A stretch of 64,000 nt of DNA from Poa pratensis (GCA_947311845.1 CAMZMU010000123.1:10861417-10925416), one strand, 5' to 3'. Shown: positions 41,645-54,103, counted from the first letter of the stretch. The notes: a model not told the origin generated them from the sequence alone. Program-made: numbers and translations.

Positions 41645-42201
41645 TACTTGTCTGACTCGAAGAATCGGGCATGGACTCTTTCGTAAGTGCACGTCATATG
41701 CTTTGTATTCTGTATATATAATTTGGAATTCCTGTATGAATAGCACACGTTTGGCTATGTCGAGTATCTCATCGACTGTGTTTTATGATGATCAAGGGAT
41801 AATAGCTTAGCAGGCCCAGTACACTCGACGGATCGGGACTGGTTAACTACACATTCGGGTAAAACCTTACTAGCTTTCAATCAAACTCGAGTCCCCGGAC
41901 TCGAATCTGGAACAAACTGGTCAGATTCGACTAGGCCGCTGAGGTCTTACTGAGTCGATCTGCAGTATAACTTTGAATTTTACCCAACGCGTCCGTCGGG
42001 ATTTTTCATCATGTCTGCTGACACGGAAAGTATAAGGATTGACGTTGCTGGAACGGTCCTTAGCCCAGCTCGAAAGTTCGGCGGGTCTTACCTTTGCGCG
42101 TGCAGATATTTGCGACGGACGCAACTCGGGAATGTTTCGAGTATGTTTTTGAACTTTGTTGGACGAGTCGTGTCCTTTGTCGACTGATATTTGCTGTTAT
42201 G

Positions 42202-42470
42202 CTATCGGGTGCGCGACAGCGCTCCCGATGGGAGTAGCCCCCGAGATTGTGCTTTATTGCTTTGCAATGGAGGATAATCTCAAAAACCCTTACTCTGCAT
42301 ATGTTAATCGAAGAAATTTGTGCCGTAATTCTATCGGGTGCACGACAGTGCTCCCGATGGGAGTAGCCCCCGAGATTATGCTGTATTACTTGTAAATGGA
42401 GGATAATCTCAATCATTGTCTTGAGCATCTTCAGTCGAAGAATTTTTTGAATACTCCCGATGGGAGTAAT
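42202..42470. repeat. ~129-bp tandem repeat, two copies and a partial third
   Basis: ctatcgggtgc.cgacag.gctcccgatgggagtagccccc and tggaggataatctcaa start at 42202 and again at 42331. A degenerate third version ends actcccgatgggag at about 42465. It lies between the PPT and the antisense ORF, where Tat-type elements are known to accumulate tandem repeats. Confidence 0.8.
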
Positions 42471-43055
42471 ATGACTTAGTCGAAGGAACGGTCGAGTAAC
42501 CAATTTTGCCTTAAGGTTTTGTCACACCCGAACTAATCAAGGCAATCGAGTGACCAATATGCGTTGGGCATACTCGAACGTATTTTCTGAACAGATGCTT
42601 CAATGACGTCAGGGATGACGTTTATTTCGACTGCGATTTCTGACACGCGTGGCGTGCGTTATGCTGCGATTGATGGGACGTGACACATAGGTGGGCCCAT
42701 TTGTGCAGAGCTGACCGAAGACGGTGCCGTTTGGACTTGATTTGACTATACGGGCCCACTTTTTCCGCAAGCGTGATGATGGCTCCTCTTTTTACGTGCG
42801 TAGTGGGCGGAGTGGCCGGCGACGGTTGCCCTCCGCGTTTGCCACGTGTACGGTCAGATTGCGTGCGTAACGCACGATTTGGATCTGAATGGCTGTGATT
42901 GCTTTTGACTTGTGGTAAATAGGGGAACGGCGCTGGCATTTGTTTTTTACCTGCCATTTGCTCTGCGCGCCGCCCCTGTTCCATCGTCTTCCTGCGCTCT
43001 GCCTCCATTGCTCCTGCGCTAAAGCTTTGCGCGCTCTCCCACCTGTTCGTTGACA

Positions 43056-45787
43056 ATGAAGAAAGTGGCGGGCAACAAGCGCTCCGCCTCGACTGCTGCC
43101 GCCGCGCCCGATGCGGCGGCGATGAAGGGGAAGAAGACTGCGGCTAGCGCATCTGCGGCCGCCGTCGACCTCAAGAAGACCAATGGCGATTGGATGAAAT
43201 CCACCCTGAAGGAGGCGCAGCTGGACAAGCTGCGCGAGGAGGGATTGCTGCCACCTTCCGACCAGCTCTTCGTCCGCGCACCTTCGCCCAAGGAGGTACT
43301 TCCCGAGCCTCGCGCTAACGAGCGCGTCTGTTTCGCGGAGTTTTTGCCTAGGGGTTTCTCGCTCCCCCTCCATGATTTTGTGCGAGGTTTGCTTTTTGCC
43401 TACGGGGTGCAGATCCATGATCTCACCCCGAACGGTATTCTGCACATTGCGTGTTTCATCACGCTGTGCGAGTGTTTTTTGGGTGTTGCTCCGAGTTGGG
43501 CATTATGGAAGTCCATCTTCATGGTCCGGCCAAACAACCGAGGCGGCCGAACCTATCCAGTCGGAGGCCTGCAGATCCAAGTGCGCAGCGACACCCGTAC
43601 TTCGCCCTGAAGCCAGTCGACTCGGCGCAGGGGTGGAGGAAGAGGTGGTTCTATGTGCGAGTCGACCAGGATGGGGCCCCAGCATTTTCGACTGCTGGTA
43701 TAGCCGCTAGGACGAAAGCCTGGGACCATGAGCTTTCGACTGAAGAAGTGGCGGAAGCAGCGCCCTGCTGGAGACAATTGGAGGGCTCCTTAACAGCGTC
43801 ACGGGTGTGCATCTGATTGCCACCTTTGTGAAGATGCGGGTATGGCCGCTCCGCGCTCGTGCCCACCCAATGTGGGAGTACGAAGGTCCCCTCGACTCCA
43901 CTCGAATGAGCAAGGAGGAGCTGTCTAGGAGTGAACTGGTGGCACATGTGCGGTCCATCACCAGTACAAAACAAAGCGAGCCCTGCAATGTCGACTGCCC
44001 AGTCGATCCTTATGGGGCTGAAAAGCCTTTGCCAGAGGTTAGTGAATCTTTCGAGTTATGATCCTTGTTTGTTATTCTCTATGCATCTTTTGACTTTCGA
44101 CTGCTATATTTTGTGCAGGGCCACTCGACTACCTCAACCCTTCCTCCTCTTCCGAAGATGGCCCAACTATGAAACAGAGGTGACAGTAGAAGCGAAGGGA
44201 GGGATGAATCGCCTCTACCTTCGGCTACCACTTCACCCACAGAAGAGGTTGAAGAGGAAGGGTAGAGGAAGCACAGGGCAAGGAGCCTGCCGCGACTGAG
44301 GATGTTAGCGAGGTTCCTGCTCGCAAGCGCCGTCGGGCAGCCCAAGTTATGTCTTCTTCCACGAGCTCACCCGCGGGAATCGGATGTGAGGGATGATGGA
44401 AACTCAGGTCGTCTCCTACGACCACAGCTGCTCCCTTGGACGTGAGTCCTTTGAGCTCGGCTCCTCCTCCTCCTCAGTCGGGTGGGCAGCTACCTTTTGG
44501 AGGCCCAAACTTTGACGAGCTCGACACTGAGGATGAAGAAGAGCACAGGTTTGCTCCTTTTTGTACTAATTTTTTTTATGAGTTGAGTACTTTTCTTTAT
44601 GTTGCATGTCTTTCGGTCACTTGCAGTGCTGAGACTGTGCGACCTCCAACTCCTCCAACCGAGAGAGCTCCGACTCCAGACCAGCCAGAAGCTTCCCTGT
44701 TGCGGCTGAGGTTGTGAGAACAGTAGCCACGGCTACTACCTTTGAAGCCGCCAAGATCGCGAGTTCGTCAACTCCGCAAATTGGGACTTCTGCTGCCAAG
44801 CCTGCGCCTTGGGTTGAACACGTAAGTGTCTTTTGTCGAGTCTTCATTCTAGGATTTATTTGTGTATAGCTTATGCTGGTTCCATTGTGCATGCAGCCCT
44901 TCTACCTCAACCTGGTTGAATCAGGCAAGGCTTTTGTCCAGGTTGAACAAGAGAGGGACAACCTACGCGCTGCCATGGAGCAACTCAGCCGTAAGTGTGT
45001 TTGACTTCTGTATGCCTTGCTTTGTCGATTGTGAATGACATCTGTCCATCTATCTCAGGTGACAAGGCAACCGCTGAGTCTCGGGTTAAAGAGCTAGAAG
45101 AGGCACTCGCCAAGGAGCGCGCGGAGTCGAAGAAGGCCTTGGATGATGCCAAGGACTCCGCCGCTTTGCGCGAGAAGAATTATGCTGAGCGCCTGGCGAG
45201 CCTCACCCGAGACGTAGGCGGTGAGTTGAATCTTTCACTTTTTGCCTACTTCTTTTTGCCACTGAATAGTATGTAACATTTTCTGTTACTTCTGCTTTTT
45301 TGAAGGAGCTGTTGGCGCACCGGCACCTGTAGACCAATCGAGTGTCGATTTGTCCCTTGACCGCGCAATCGGCGACCTGGATGTCGTCTCCACCCAAGCC
45401 AAGGACGCACTCGCCAAATCTACGAGCACGCTCGGCGCCGTGTTCAAGGATGTGTTCCCATCCAGCCAACCTCCTTCGACTGTGGATGGCTTCGCAGACG
45501 TCCTGGGCCCGGGAACTTCGACTATGGCGAACTTTGCTCGCACTTTGACGGTACGCGGCTCAGAGACCACCCTCAAACTCCTTTTAGGTCATGGGATAGA
45601 GGGTGACTTCGAAGCCGCTCTGTCTGCTTTCCCTCGTAAGCCTGGCGGGAAACTGGTGTCCCTAAAGCATTTGAACGAGCCAGCCGCAAAGTTGGCTGAA
45701 ATTTTTATGGCCACCATGGAGCGCCGGGCAGCAGAGGTCGCCGCTCGTGCGAGTAGGGCTAGGTCAGAGTCAATGTCTGAGAAGTAG
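43056..45787 (+). pseudogene. Antisense ORF of the outer gypsy element (PF04195 putative gypsy-type transposon protein), frameshifted
   Basis: It is transcribed opposite to gag-pol. The ATG at 43056 begins MKKVAGNKRSASTAAAAP. RGFSLPLHDFVRGLLFAYGV, LTPNGILHIACFITLCECFL and the CFAEFLPRG start match the PF04195 (Transposase_28) domain. Single-base shifts near 43590 and 43790 are needed to continue through WRKRWFYVRVDQDGAPAFS and FVKMRVWPLRARAHPMWEYE. Introns are likely (GTTAGT after 44038, TTTGTGCAG at 44118). Later exons give a coiled-coil stretch (KELEEALAKERAESKKALDD, 45060-45220) and a C-terminal part ending ARASRARSESMSEK with TAG at 45787. Its role is unknown. Such extra ORFs are established for Tat-lineage elements. 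Confidence 0.75.
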
Positions 45788-45958
45788 GGCAGCCGCGCCT
45801 TTGATGTCTTGTAATTAAACTTATGACCATGCGAGTATGCATGTGCTTTTGCTACCTTTGTATGAATTTATGTTCCTTGTTATGATTCTGCTTGTAAAGC
45901 TGCGTGTTGTTACTCGCCTAAGCTTTGTGATGAGTTTCTTATGAAACTTTTATGATGC

Positions 45959-46775
45959 TTGGAACAGAAACGGCCAGCCGCCACTTCATCCAGTTCGTCG
46001 CGGCATCATGCCCCTACTCGATCTCGAGCTCAGGCGGCAAACGATGCCGCAGTAATACGTTATATGAAGGCTCGACTCGCGAAACAGGAGCAAGAGCTGG
46101 CGAGTGCCCGAAGTGAGCTGGAAAGGATGAGGGCAAGGCCTGCTTTACCCACCCAACGGGAGGAGTATGTGCTTGGCGAGATGGAGATCGTGAACAGACA
46201 GCTCGAGTGTAAGCATGACTGCCTTGATCTTATGAGTTCACAGCCTGTTCTTTTTTGTTCACCCAACTTGTGTTGTTGCAGGTTTTGTTCAAGATTTCCA
46301 GGCGGAGCAGGCTCGCGTGGATGAGCAGTTGAGCATGGCAACTGACGAACCCACGACTGGCCGCCAGCACTTTCGATTGGACAAGCACCGAGCACGCATA
46401 CTCGCGACTCTGCAGGATCGGGTGTGGCGGAGCACTATGCTCTTGAGTTATGCAGGTCGGCCTTCAGTCGAATCAACCAGATGCTTTTTCCAGCTGGGCC
46501 GCAACCTCAAGGAATCCACGCGTTACTCGAGCTCTTCCGGTCAACAGGTTCCATTCGAGGCTTTATCACCCAGAAGCTTGTGGATGGCGCCAACGCAACC
46601 ATGGCATATCTCCGAAGTCAACGTCCAAATTTGCAGCTACGTCCACCCGCCTGGATCGTCCTTGTCCCAGTCGAATCTTGACGATACATTCGATCATGCG
46701 AGGACATTGGTTGATTGCTATCAAGCGCAACTTATGGGCCCTGTTCTTCCAGCAAAGGATGAACCGGAAGATTAG
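45959..46775 (+). pseudogene. Second antisense coding region of the outer gypsy element, coiled-coil, frameshifted
   Basis: The frame opens near 45962 (EQKRPAATSSSSSRHHAPTR) and shows a heptad-like AVIRYMKARLAKQEQELASA stretch, then an intron-like gap (GTAAGC at 46209, TTGCAG at 46281). Exon 2 gives FVQDFQAEQARVDEQLSMAT and, after a shift, AEHYALELCRSAFSRINQML. The final frame ends DDTFDHARTLVDCYQAQLMG..DEPED with TAG at 46773-46775. It may be the 3' half of the gene starting at 43056 or a duplicated C-terminal module. I could not assign a domain. Confidence 0.55.
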
Positions 46776-46794
46776 GGTATTTATGTATAGGGAA

Positions 46795-47125
46795 CAGCCC
46801 CCGAGTGTAAATTTGCCACTTGTACGTACTTATTTGTTTATGTGTATGTATGCAGCCCCCGAGTGTATCGAGTGGGGTTTATGAAAATTAATAGAACATG
46901 AATTGCACAGCCCCCGAGTGCTCGAGTGGGCTATGAATTTTATGAGAGTTGAAGCTTCAACTTATGCCTGCAGGCTCAGCCCCCGAGTGATTGATTGGGG
47001 TTGAGCAACTTTTTCCTTTGTGTTTAGTGTTATGATCCAGCCCCCGAGTATTCGAGTGTGGCTGGAGTATTATGTTTGAAGGAGCGAAAGCTTTTATGTT
47101 ATGAGGTAGCTCAGCCCCCGAGCAT
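46795..47125 (-). repeat. Six PPT-like motifs (CAGCCCCCGAG on plus strand), spaced 55-74 bp
   Basis: Copies start at 46795, 46853, 46908, 46977, 47038 and 47112. The sense (minus) strand reads CTCGGGGGCTG, one base from the PPT CTCGGGGGCTA. Between copies the sequence is only loosely similar (gagtggg.t..g), so the motif is more conserved than its surroundings. The array lies between the pol stop (47342) and the antisense ORFs. Confidence 0.85.
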
Positions 47126-47341
47126 ACGGGTGAGGCTAAGTTTGTGCTGATAAGTTATGCGAGTAGTAAGCAGGAAAAGTATGAGGAATTTATTGACTAT
47201 ATTCCATTTATGAATGTTAGGCTGCAGGCCGCCTCATTAAAAACCTTCCAGTCCCCTTAGGTACCCTGGTAAGGAAAAGAGCGCGTCTGAAACCTGCAGC
47301 CATCCGACATATGAGCCTATTACATTATGCGACTGAGCAAT

Positions 47342-48951
47342 CTAAGCATAGAAACGGCGCAGCTGCGCAACGTTCCAAGGATTGTGGGAGAGTTCGCCGG
47401 TCTTCGCGTGCTTCAGTCTGTATGCTCCACCACCATGACCTCGGTGATGATGAAGGGTCCTTCCCATGGAGAAGCAAGTTTATGCACCTTCTTTTGCTTC
47501 AGTCGAAGTACCAAGTCACCCACCTCGAAGGACCTGGTACGCAGTCGACGGCTGTGTAGTTGCGTAGATCTTGCTGGTAGACAGCTGTGCGTGCTAGCGC
47601 CGTGTTGCGTGCTTCTTCAAGCAAGTCGACTGCATCTTCGAGTGCTTCATCTGCATCTTCTTCATTGTATGCTTCGACCCTTGGTGCGTTGAACCTTACG
47701 TCTGATGGCAGGATTGCCTCTGCGCCGTAGACCATGAAGAATGGAGTGAATTGCGTTGAGGCGTTGGGTGTTGTGCGTAGGCTCCATAGCACAGACGGGA
47801 GCTCTTCTACCCAAGCACCCGCAGCCCTTTTGAGTGGCACCAGGAGGCGCTTCTTGATTCCACTCGTCACAAGCCCATTGGCCTTTTCGACTTGGCCGTT
47901 TGATTGCGGGTGCGCCACAGATGCATAATTGAGCGTGATATCTTGCTCTTTGCAGAAGGATTTGAATTCCTCAGCCGTGAAGTTTGTACCGTTGTCAGTG
48001 ATGATGCTATTGGCACACCAAAGCGGTATATGATGGATTTTATGAAATTGACTGCTGTAGTGGCAGTCGAACTTGTGATGGGTACTGCTTCAATCCACTT
48101 GGTGAACTTGTCGACCGCCACCAGAAGGTGAGTATGCCCTCCATGGGAGGATTTTTTGAGTGGCCCAACCATATCGAGCCCCCACTGGGCGAAGGCCAGG
48201 CCAATGGTATTGTCTTCAACGCCGATGCGGGTGCGTGCGGCTTTGTGGCGAATTTTTGGCAGCCGATGCACCTTTTGACTATGTCCTCCGCGTCTTTGAG
48301 TGCTGTGGGCCAGTAGAAGCCTGCGCGAAAGGCTTTGGCTACGAGTGATCGACTGCTGGCGTGATGCCCGCAAGTACCTGCATGAATATCACGAAGGATG
48401 GCTTGGCCATCTTCAAATGCTATGCAACGCTGGAACATACCTGATATGCTGCGTTTGTAAAGTTCACCGTTGATGACAGTGTATGCTTTAGATCGTCGAG
48501 TGACGCGTCTTGACTCTGTGAAGTCTTCGGGTACCTCGCCGCGGAGTATGTATGCGAGGAAGGGTTGAGTCCAAGTTGGCTCGATGAGGAGTACCTCGAC
48601 TGGTGGGTCCTCTGTGCTAGGTGTTTTGCTCTTGGCTGGTGCGGCTGATGCAGGAGTTGCCCGCTTCTTTTTGATTGATCTGTGCTCGATGCGCTCGAAG
48701 AAGACACCAGGTGGCACTGGTGCTTTGGTCGCACCAATGTTGGCTAACTTATCTGCTTCTTCATTGCTCTCACGCCCTATGTGCCGCAACTCGCAGCCTT
48801 CGAAGCTGCCCTCCATGATGTTGTACAGGTCACGGTAGGCGATCATGTTATCTGCGATTGCGTCACAAGCCTTCATTGTTTGCTGCACCACCAGATTCGA
48901 GTCGCCGTAGATCATCAGTCGAGTGCACCCGAGTGCTTTGGCCATCCTCAT
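47342..48951 (-). pseudogene. gypsy pol: end of RNase H and integrase
   Basis: The frame from 48951 carries the end of RNase H (YGDSNLVVQQ, RHIGRESNEEADKLANIGAT). The integrase zinc-binding HHCC region follows (HAGTCGHH.., CIGCQKF near 48230-48360), then the catalytic core start WGLDMVGPLKKSSHGGHTHL with its Asp (about 48160). Frameshifts near 48190, 48010, 47920 and 47560 break the rest: HPQSNGQVEKANG, TPFFMVYGAEAILPSDVRF, SPWEGPFIITEV and the ending NPWNVAQLRRFYA with TAG at 47342-47344. The order and ending match grass gypsy polyproteins. Confidence 0.88.
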
Positions 48952-48959
48952 GCCATGGA

Positions 48960-50479
48960 TCAGGCCTCGTATTCTGCTTCGTTATTGGATGGGAACTCGA
49001 ATCCCATTTGCAGGATGTAGCGGAGCTTGTCGCCTTTTGGTGATATGAGGATGACACCTGCGCCTGCGCCTTCGTTTTTCTTCGAGCCATCAAAGTACAT
49101 AGTCCAGGAATTGGACACATCTGGTGCTCCTGGGAGCTGAGCTTCAATCCACTCGGTGTGGAAGTCGGGTAAAACTTGTGCTTTGATGGCCTTCGGGTAA
49201 TCATACTTGATGTCTCTTGGTGCTAGCTCGATGAGCCATTTTGCTACTCGCCCAGTTGCATTGGGGTTTGTGAGGATGTCCCCGATCCCTGAAGTGCTGA
49301 TTACAGTGATCGGGTGCTCGGAGAAGTAATGCGTCAGCTTCCTTGAGGACATGAACACGGCGTATGCCAGCTTCTGATAGTGCGGGTACCGCTGCTTTGA
49401 TGTGGAGAGCACTTCACTCAAGTAATAGACTGGACGTTGTATGCTTTGGGCGTGTCCCTCCTCTCTGCGTTCGACCACTAGAACAGTGCTCACCACCCTG
49501 TTAGTTGCAGAGACATATAGGTATAGTGGCTCGCGTTCCCTTGGTGCTACGAGGATTGGAGGGCTTGTGAGGACTCGCTTGAGGTCCGTGAAGGCTGCTT
49601 CGGCTTCTGGCGTCCACTCGAATTTATCTGCCTTCTTCATCAGTCGATAGAACGGGAGTGCTTTTTCGCCTAGCTTGCTGATGAATCGACTGAGTGCTGC
49701 TACTCTACCCGCCAACTTTTGCACGTCGTGGAGCTTTGAAGGCCTTTGCATCGTCAAGATGGCCTGTATTTTCTCCGGGTCCGCCTCGATTCCTCGAGCT
49801 GAGACTAGATACCCGAGGAGTTGCCCGGCTGGCACGCCGAACGTGCACTTCTTCGGGTTGAGCTTGATGTGGAAGCGTTTGAGGTTTGCGAATGTCTCTC
49901 GCAAGTCATCGAGTAGTGTGTTTTCCTCTCTTGTGGTGATGACGATGTCATCTACATAGACCTGGACGTTTCGCCCAATCTGCTTCTTGAGGCAATCTTG
50001 CATCATGCGCTGATAGGTTGCGCCTGCGTTCTTGAGCCCGAAAGGCATTGTGGTGTAGCAGTAGACCCCGAGTGGGGTTATGAACGCCGTTTTCTCTTCA
50101 TCTCTTCCTTCATCCTTATCTGGTGGTAACCCGAGTAAGCATCCAGGAAGGACAAGCGAGCGCACCCGGCGGTGGAGTCGACGATCTGGTCGATTCGAGG
50201 TAGTGGAAAGTGATCCTTTGGACAACACTTATTGAGTGCTGTAAAATCTACGCACATCCGAAGGATATCTGTGTGCTTCTTCTCTACGAGTACGGGGTTG
50301 GCCACCCATTGTGATTTCTTGATCTCTCTGATGAATCCTGCTGCGAGTAGCCTGTCGACTTCGGCTTCGACTGCAGTTCTTTTTGGGCCGGATATGCGGC
50401 GCATTGTTTGTTTGACTGGTTTAGCACCTGGAAGTAGCTGGAGAGAGTGCTCGGCGAATTCCCTGGGAATACCTGGCAT
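48960..50479 (-). pseudogene. gypsy pol: reverse transcriptase and RNase H
   Basis: The first frame (50479-50078) includes GFIREIKKSQWVANPVLVEK and LSFLDAYSGYHQIRM with the first catalytic Asp. A one-base loss near 50100 shifts into TAFITPLGVYCYTTMPFGLK and the catalytic YVDD (about 49945-49956), then PKKCTFGVPAGQLLGYLVS. The RNase H-like part is YLSEVLSTSKQRYPHYQKLA and MYFDGSKKNEGAGAGVIL. The frame ends at NNEAEYEA, where one T appears to be missing before LIHGM. The RT resembles the gypsy class in its PFGLKNAGATYQ box. Confidence 0.9.
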
Positions 50480-50542
50480 GTCTGCTGGACACCATGCAAA
50501 TATATCCCAGTTCTCACGGAGGAATTCGACGAGCGCGCTTTC

Positions 50543-51160
50543 CTATGCGATAGGCAGACTCGACGAGACATTGACTGTCTTGGTCGGGTCAGTCGGGTGC
50601 ACCTGATGCGATCTTGTGTCATTGGTGGCATTGAATGCTCTGTCGACTGCCACCTTTTTGTGTTCTGGCATAAGTGTTCGATCGTTGGAGACCGCTAGAT
50701 CAGCGAGTGTTGCTTCCATGCCAAACATCTCAGAGATTTTGCTGAATTCTCGGTCGCAAGAGTCAGACTTTTGGAAGTTCCCCTTGACTGTGATTACTCC
50801 TTTTGGTCCAGGCATCTTCAGCTGGAGGTATGCGTAATGTGGCACCGCCATGAATCGAGCGAACGTCGGGCGTCCAAGTATAGCATGGTATTGTGACTTC
50901 CAGTCGACCACTTCGAACTCAATCGACTCTGTCCTGAAGTGGTGCTTGTCCCCGAACGTCACGTCGAGTTGTATGGTGCCTTCTGGGCTTATTGCTTTCC
51001 CTGGAACGATACCGTGGAAGGTATTTGAAGATCTTGGCAGGTTTTCGACTGACCTGTTCATTTTGCGGAGCGTATCTGCGAAGATGATGTTTATGCCGCT
51101 CCCACCATCCATGAAGACCTTGGACATGGCGTAGCCTCCAATTTGCGCGTCGAGTACCAG
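50543..51160 (-). pseudogene. gypsy aspartic protease region
   Basis: KVFMDGGSGINIIFADTLRK holds the aspartic protease active-site region (Asp in FMDGGS, as in the DGGSG variant of grass gypsy elements). YHAILGRPTFARFMAVPHYA supplies the second conserved LGR segment. It is followed by YAYLQLKMPGPKGVITVKG. The frame is open from 51127 to 50543, and upstream continuity with gag is broken by a shift. Confidence 0.85.
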
Positions 51161-51199
51161 AGCAGAGTGCCCTGGCGAACAACCGATGGAGGGTGGTCC

Positions 51200-54080
51200 T
51201 CTTTGCTGAAGCTTATTGTAGTTTCGGCTCCTTCAAGTATTCTGTTACCGCAGGAGGTGACATGACCGCCATGTTTACTTGTCGAGTGCGAAGTTTTTGC
51301 TCCCTGTTGGAAGGTCGACCTTTCTGTATCATGTACATCTGCCCTTGGGGCGGAGGGTACTGTGGTTCGTCCACCCGAGGTATGTGCTGTATGGCACCCG
51401 CGAGGTTTCCGCCTGCAGCAGGCTGTGGTGGTGGAGGTGGTGCCATCAGAACAGGCACGTTGTTTGGCTGAGGCACGGGTGCAGGTGCTTGTGCGGCTGC
51501 TGCCTTTCTGCGATTTACGTAATCAGTCGCCATTTGGTCGAACTCCCTGCAGTTTCTCATCGAGTGATTGGATCGCAGTTTTCCGTCGTCCCCCTTGTAC
51601 AGGTGGAATCTGCAATCAGCGTCCATCTTTTCTTCGAATGATCGCTCAGATTGTGCCCGTGACTTGCGCCAGTCCTTCCTCTTGTAGCTATCACTGCGTT
51701 GGCCGCGGTCTCGGCTGTCTCGACGATCATCTCGACTGTCTCGTCGATCATCTCGACTGTCTCGCCGATCTTCCGACGTCGGTCGCTTCTGTCCTGGTCA
51801 TTGCGGGGTGTGGAGAACCCAGCCGCCATGAATTCGGGTCTGTCATCGTCGTAGTGACGTTTTGAACGTTTGCGCCTTCGGTCGTCTCTGTACGAGTCTC
51901 TGCGGCTTCGACTGCCGCTTTCATGATTGTCACGGGGTGAGGACCCGCGTGTGGTGCGCGCCATGTCCTCTCCGTCTGCCCACTCAGTCGCGGTCATCAA
52001 GAGGCTAGCCACAGAGGTTGGCTTTTTGCGACCGAGTGCTTCTTTGAGATCCCCCTGGCGAGTCCCATTATGAAAGCATCCATGGCCATGTCTTCTGAAA
52101 TTACTCCGACTGAGTTGCGTATCTCAGTCCATCGTCTGATGTATGACCTCAGCGTTTCGTCTGAACGTTGCACGCAGGCCCGCAGCTCCTCGAACGTTTT
52201 TGGGCGCTCACATAGAGGCTCGAAGTTTTTGATGAAGTCATCGCGGAAGTGATCCCACGAGTCGTACTTTGATGGAGGTAGGGCCTTGAGCCAGTCGCGG
52301 GCTGTGCCTTCGAGCATCAGTCGTATGTATTGCATGGCGTGGTGTTTGTCCTCGCTGGCACGCGACAGCCAGCCTGTAGTCTTCCAGCCACCCAGAAGGT
52401 TCCTGTCGACCCGTGTACTTGGGCTGTTCAGATGTGAGTTTGAACCCTTTGGGCATCCGTGTCTCGCGGACGCGTCGAGTGAAGCACAGAGCTCCATGTG
52501 GCTCGGCTCTCGATCAGAGTATGAGTCGCTACTGTAAGATCTGCGTGATCTGCTCCTGGACCTGCGCCTACGCGAGCCGCTTCTTTCCTTCGAGTGGTGG
52601 CGGCGACCACTGTGATTATGCTCTTCCCGAGCGCGTCGACTAGGGCACGGTCTCGACTCCCACCTGGAGTTTTGGAATTTGGCGTATGGCCTTCGCGCTA
52701 AGGCGAGTGATTTGATCTGCTGGTGATGCAGTTTTGCATTGGGGTCATCAGCTGGAGGTTGATTGCCTCCAGGTATGCTGCAGCGGTGTAGAGAGCACCT
52801 GCTGCTGTTTTGGGCACCGGCAGTCCTTCCTCGTCGTATGTCATGAAGGAGTTGCCTAAGTTGCGGGTGAGTGCCGCCTTCTCGCCTGGCGAGAGGTGTG
52901 ACAACCTTGATCTGGGTCTTGTGTCTGCTCGCCCGGTGGAGCTCAGGGAGAGCTGTCTTCTGCGCGCACTCGACAAGCTAGCTTGCTTTTTGCGTTCTTC
53001 GAGTGTTGCTCTTATCTGCTTCAGTCGAAGTGACTCCTGCCAGTTGAAGTACTGGAAGGTCAACATCTCTTCTTGTGTTGCGTCTGCTGGCATCATTGTG
53101 CACTCCTTGATGACTTTATCTGCTTTTGCTGCCATCTCAGCAGTGATTGTGAGAGTTGTGACTCCATCGGCATAGTAACTGTGCACGGGAATTCTGTAGG
53201 CCTGCGACTGGCCGCAGTGTCTGATGTTTCTGCGGCGATGGCAACGTAGACCTGCTGTGGTATGACCCGAGGGTATGTGTATGTACTTTCGAGTCCCGTC
53301 ATGGACTCGACATCTTCATCGAGGCTCATGTCTGAGCCTGTATGTTCATCGAGTGGTCCGTCTGGACGGATCTCGCAGTCGACGCCTTCGTCGCCTATGC
53401 TCATCTCGGCGTCGGCGAGGTTGTTATGAATCTCGAAGTCGAGGTTGTTGTTGGCGCAGATCTCGGAGTCGACGTGGTTGTCGATATGAGTTTCAGGTTC
53501 GTCGAAGTCGCTGAGGGAGATCCCGCAGTCGAAACTATCCTCGAGTGGGAGATCCAGCTCGGGATCGTTTGTGCGATATGCTGATTCGGCCTCCTCGCCC
53601 TGGAGTTCTTCAATGAGCTCGCGCATCTCTCGTGTGGACATGGTTGTTGCAGACGAACAAGCTTGGAGGGTCGACGATGGTATGGACACAGTTGAGGGAT
53701 CCGCAGTCGAAGGAGCCGCAACCGATGGAGCCTCGGGTGCGGAGTCGCGAGTTGGCGTGGATCCGTCAAGTCCTGCACACCAAGCTTGTTGACGAAAAAA
53801 TTGAACGAACCAACGGTTAAACCCAAACCTGACTCGAGATCGGAGAAGGCCTCCTGGAATCCTGGCGAGTGTGGCTCGAAATCCATCAGAGGATCCGATG
53901 TGCTTTTTGCGGGTGAAGCTGGCGTGTTGCCGTTTGTCGAGTGAGCCGGCGAGTTGCCGTGTGCCGCCTGAGTCGGCGAGTTCTGGTTTGTCGATGCAGC
54001 CGGCGAGTTGCCGTTTGTAGATCCGATCGGCGAGTCGCCGTTTTCCGATGGAACCGAAGAAACCGCGAGTCCAGCACTAT
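51200..54080 (-). pseudogene. gypsy gag region, frameshifted
   Basis: It starts after the PBS with SAGLAVSSVPSENGDSPIGS and Asn/Ser/Pro repeats (NGNSPA.STNQNSP, about 53940-54060). An acidic region follows (53140-53600, DNHVDSEICANNNLDFEI). The gag core comes next, MQYIRLMLEGTARDWLKALP and YDSWDHFRDDFIKNFEPLCE (about 52150-52340), with RSYIRRWTEIRNS. A short basic/Arg-Asp-rich zone (51650-51930) precedes a zinc-knuckle-like CRFH..HSMRNC (about 51550-51615). At least three single-base shifts separate these blocks. The product would form the virus-like particle and bind RNA in an intact element. Confidence 0.85.
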
Positions 54081-54081
54081 T

Positions 54082-54103
54082 CTTTCCCACAGACGGCGCC
54101 AAT
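54082..54103 (-). other. Primer-binding site of the outer gypsy element
   Basis: Minus strand ATTGGCGCCGTCTGTGGGAA lies directly inside the 5' LTR, which starts at 54104 on the plus strand. TGGCGCC-type sites are usual in grass gypsy elements. Confidence 0.8.

Noticed and set aside
47342..54080. Frameshifts in gypsy gag-pol as programmed ribosomal frameshifting
   Set aside because: Too many shifts at unrelated places, including inside RT and integrase domains. Ordinary indels or assembly errors fit better.
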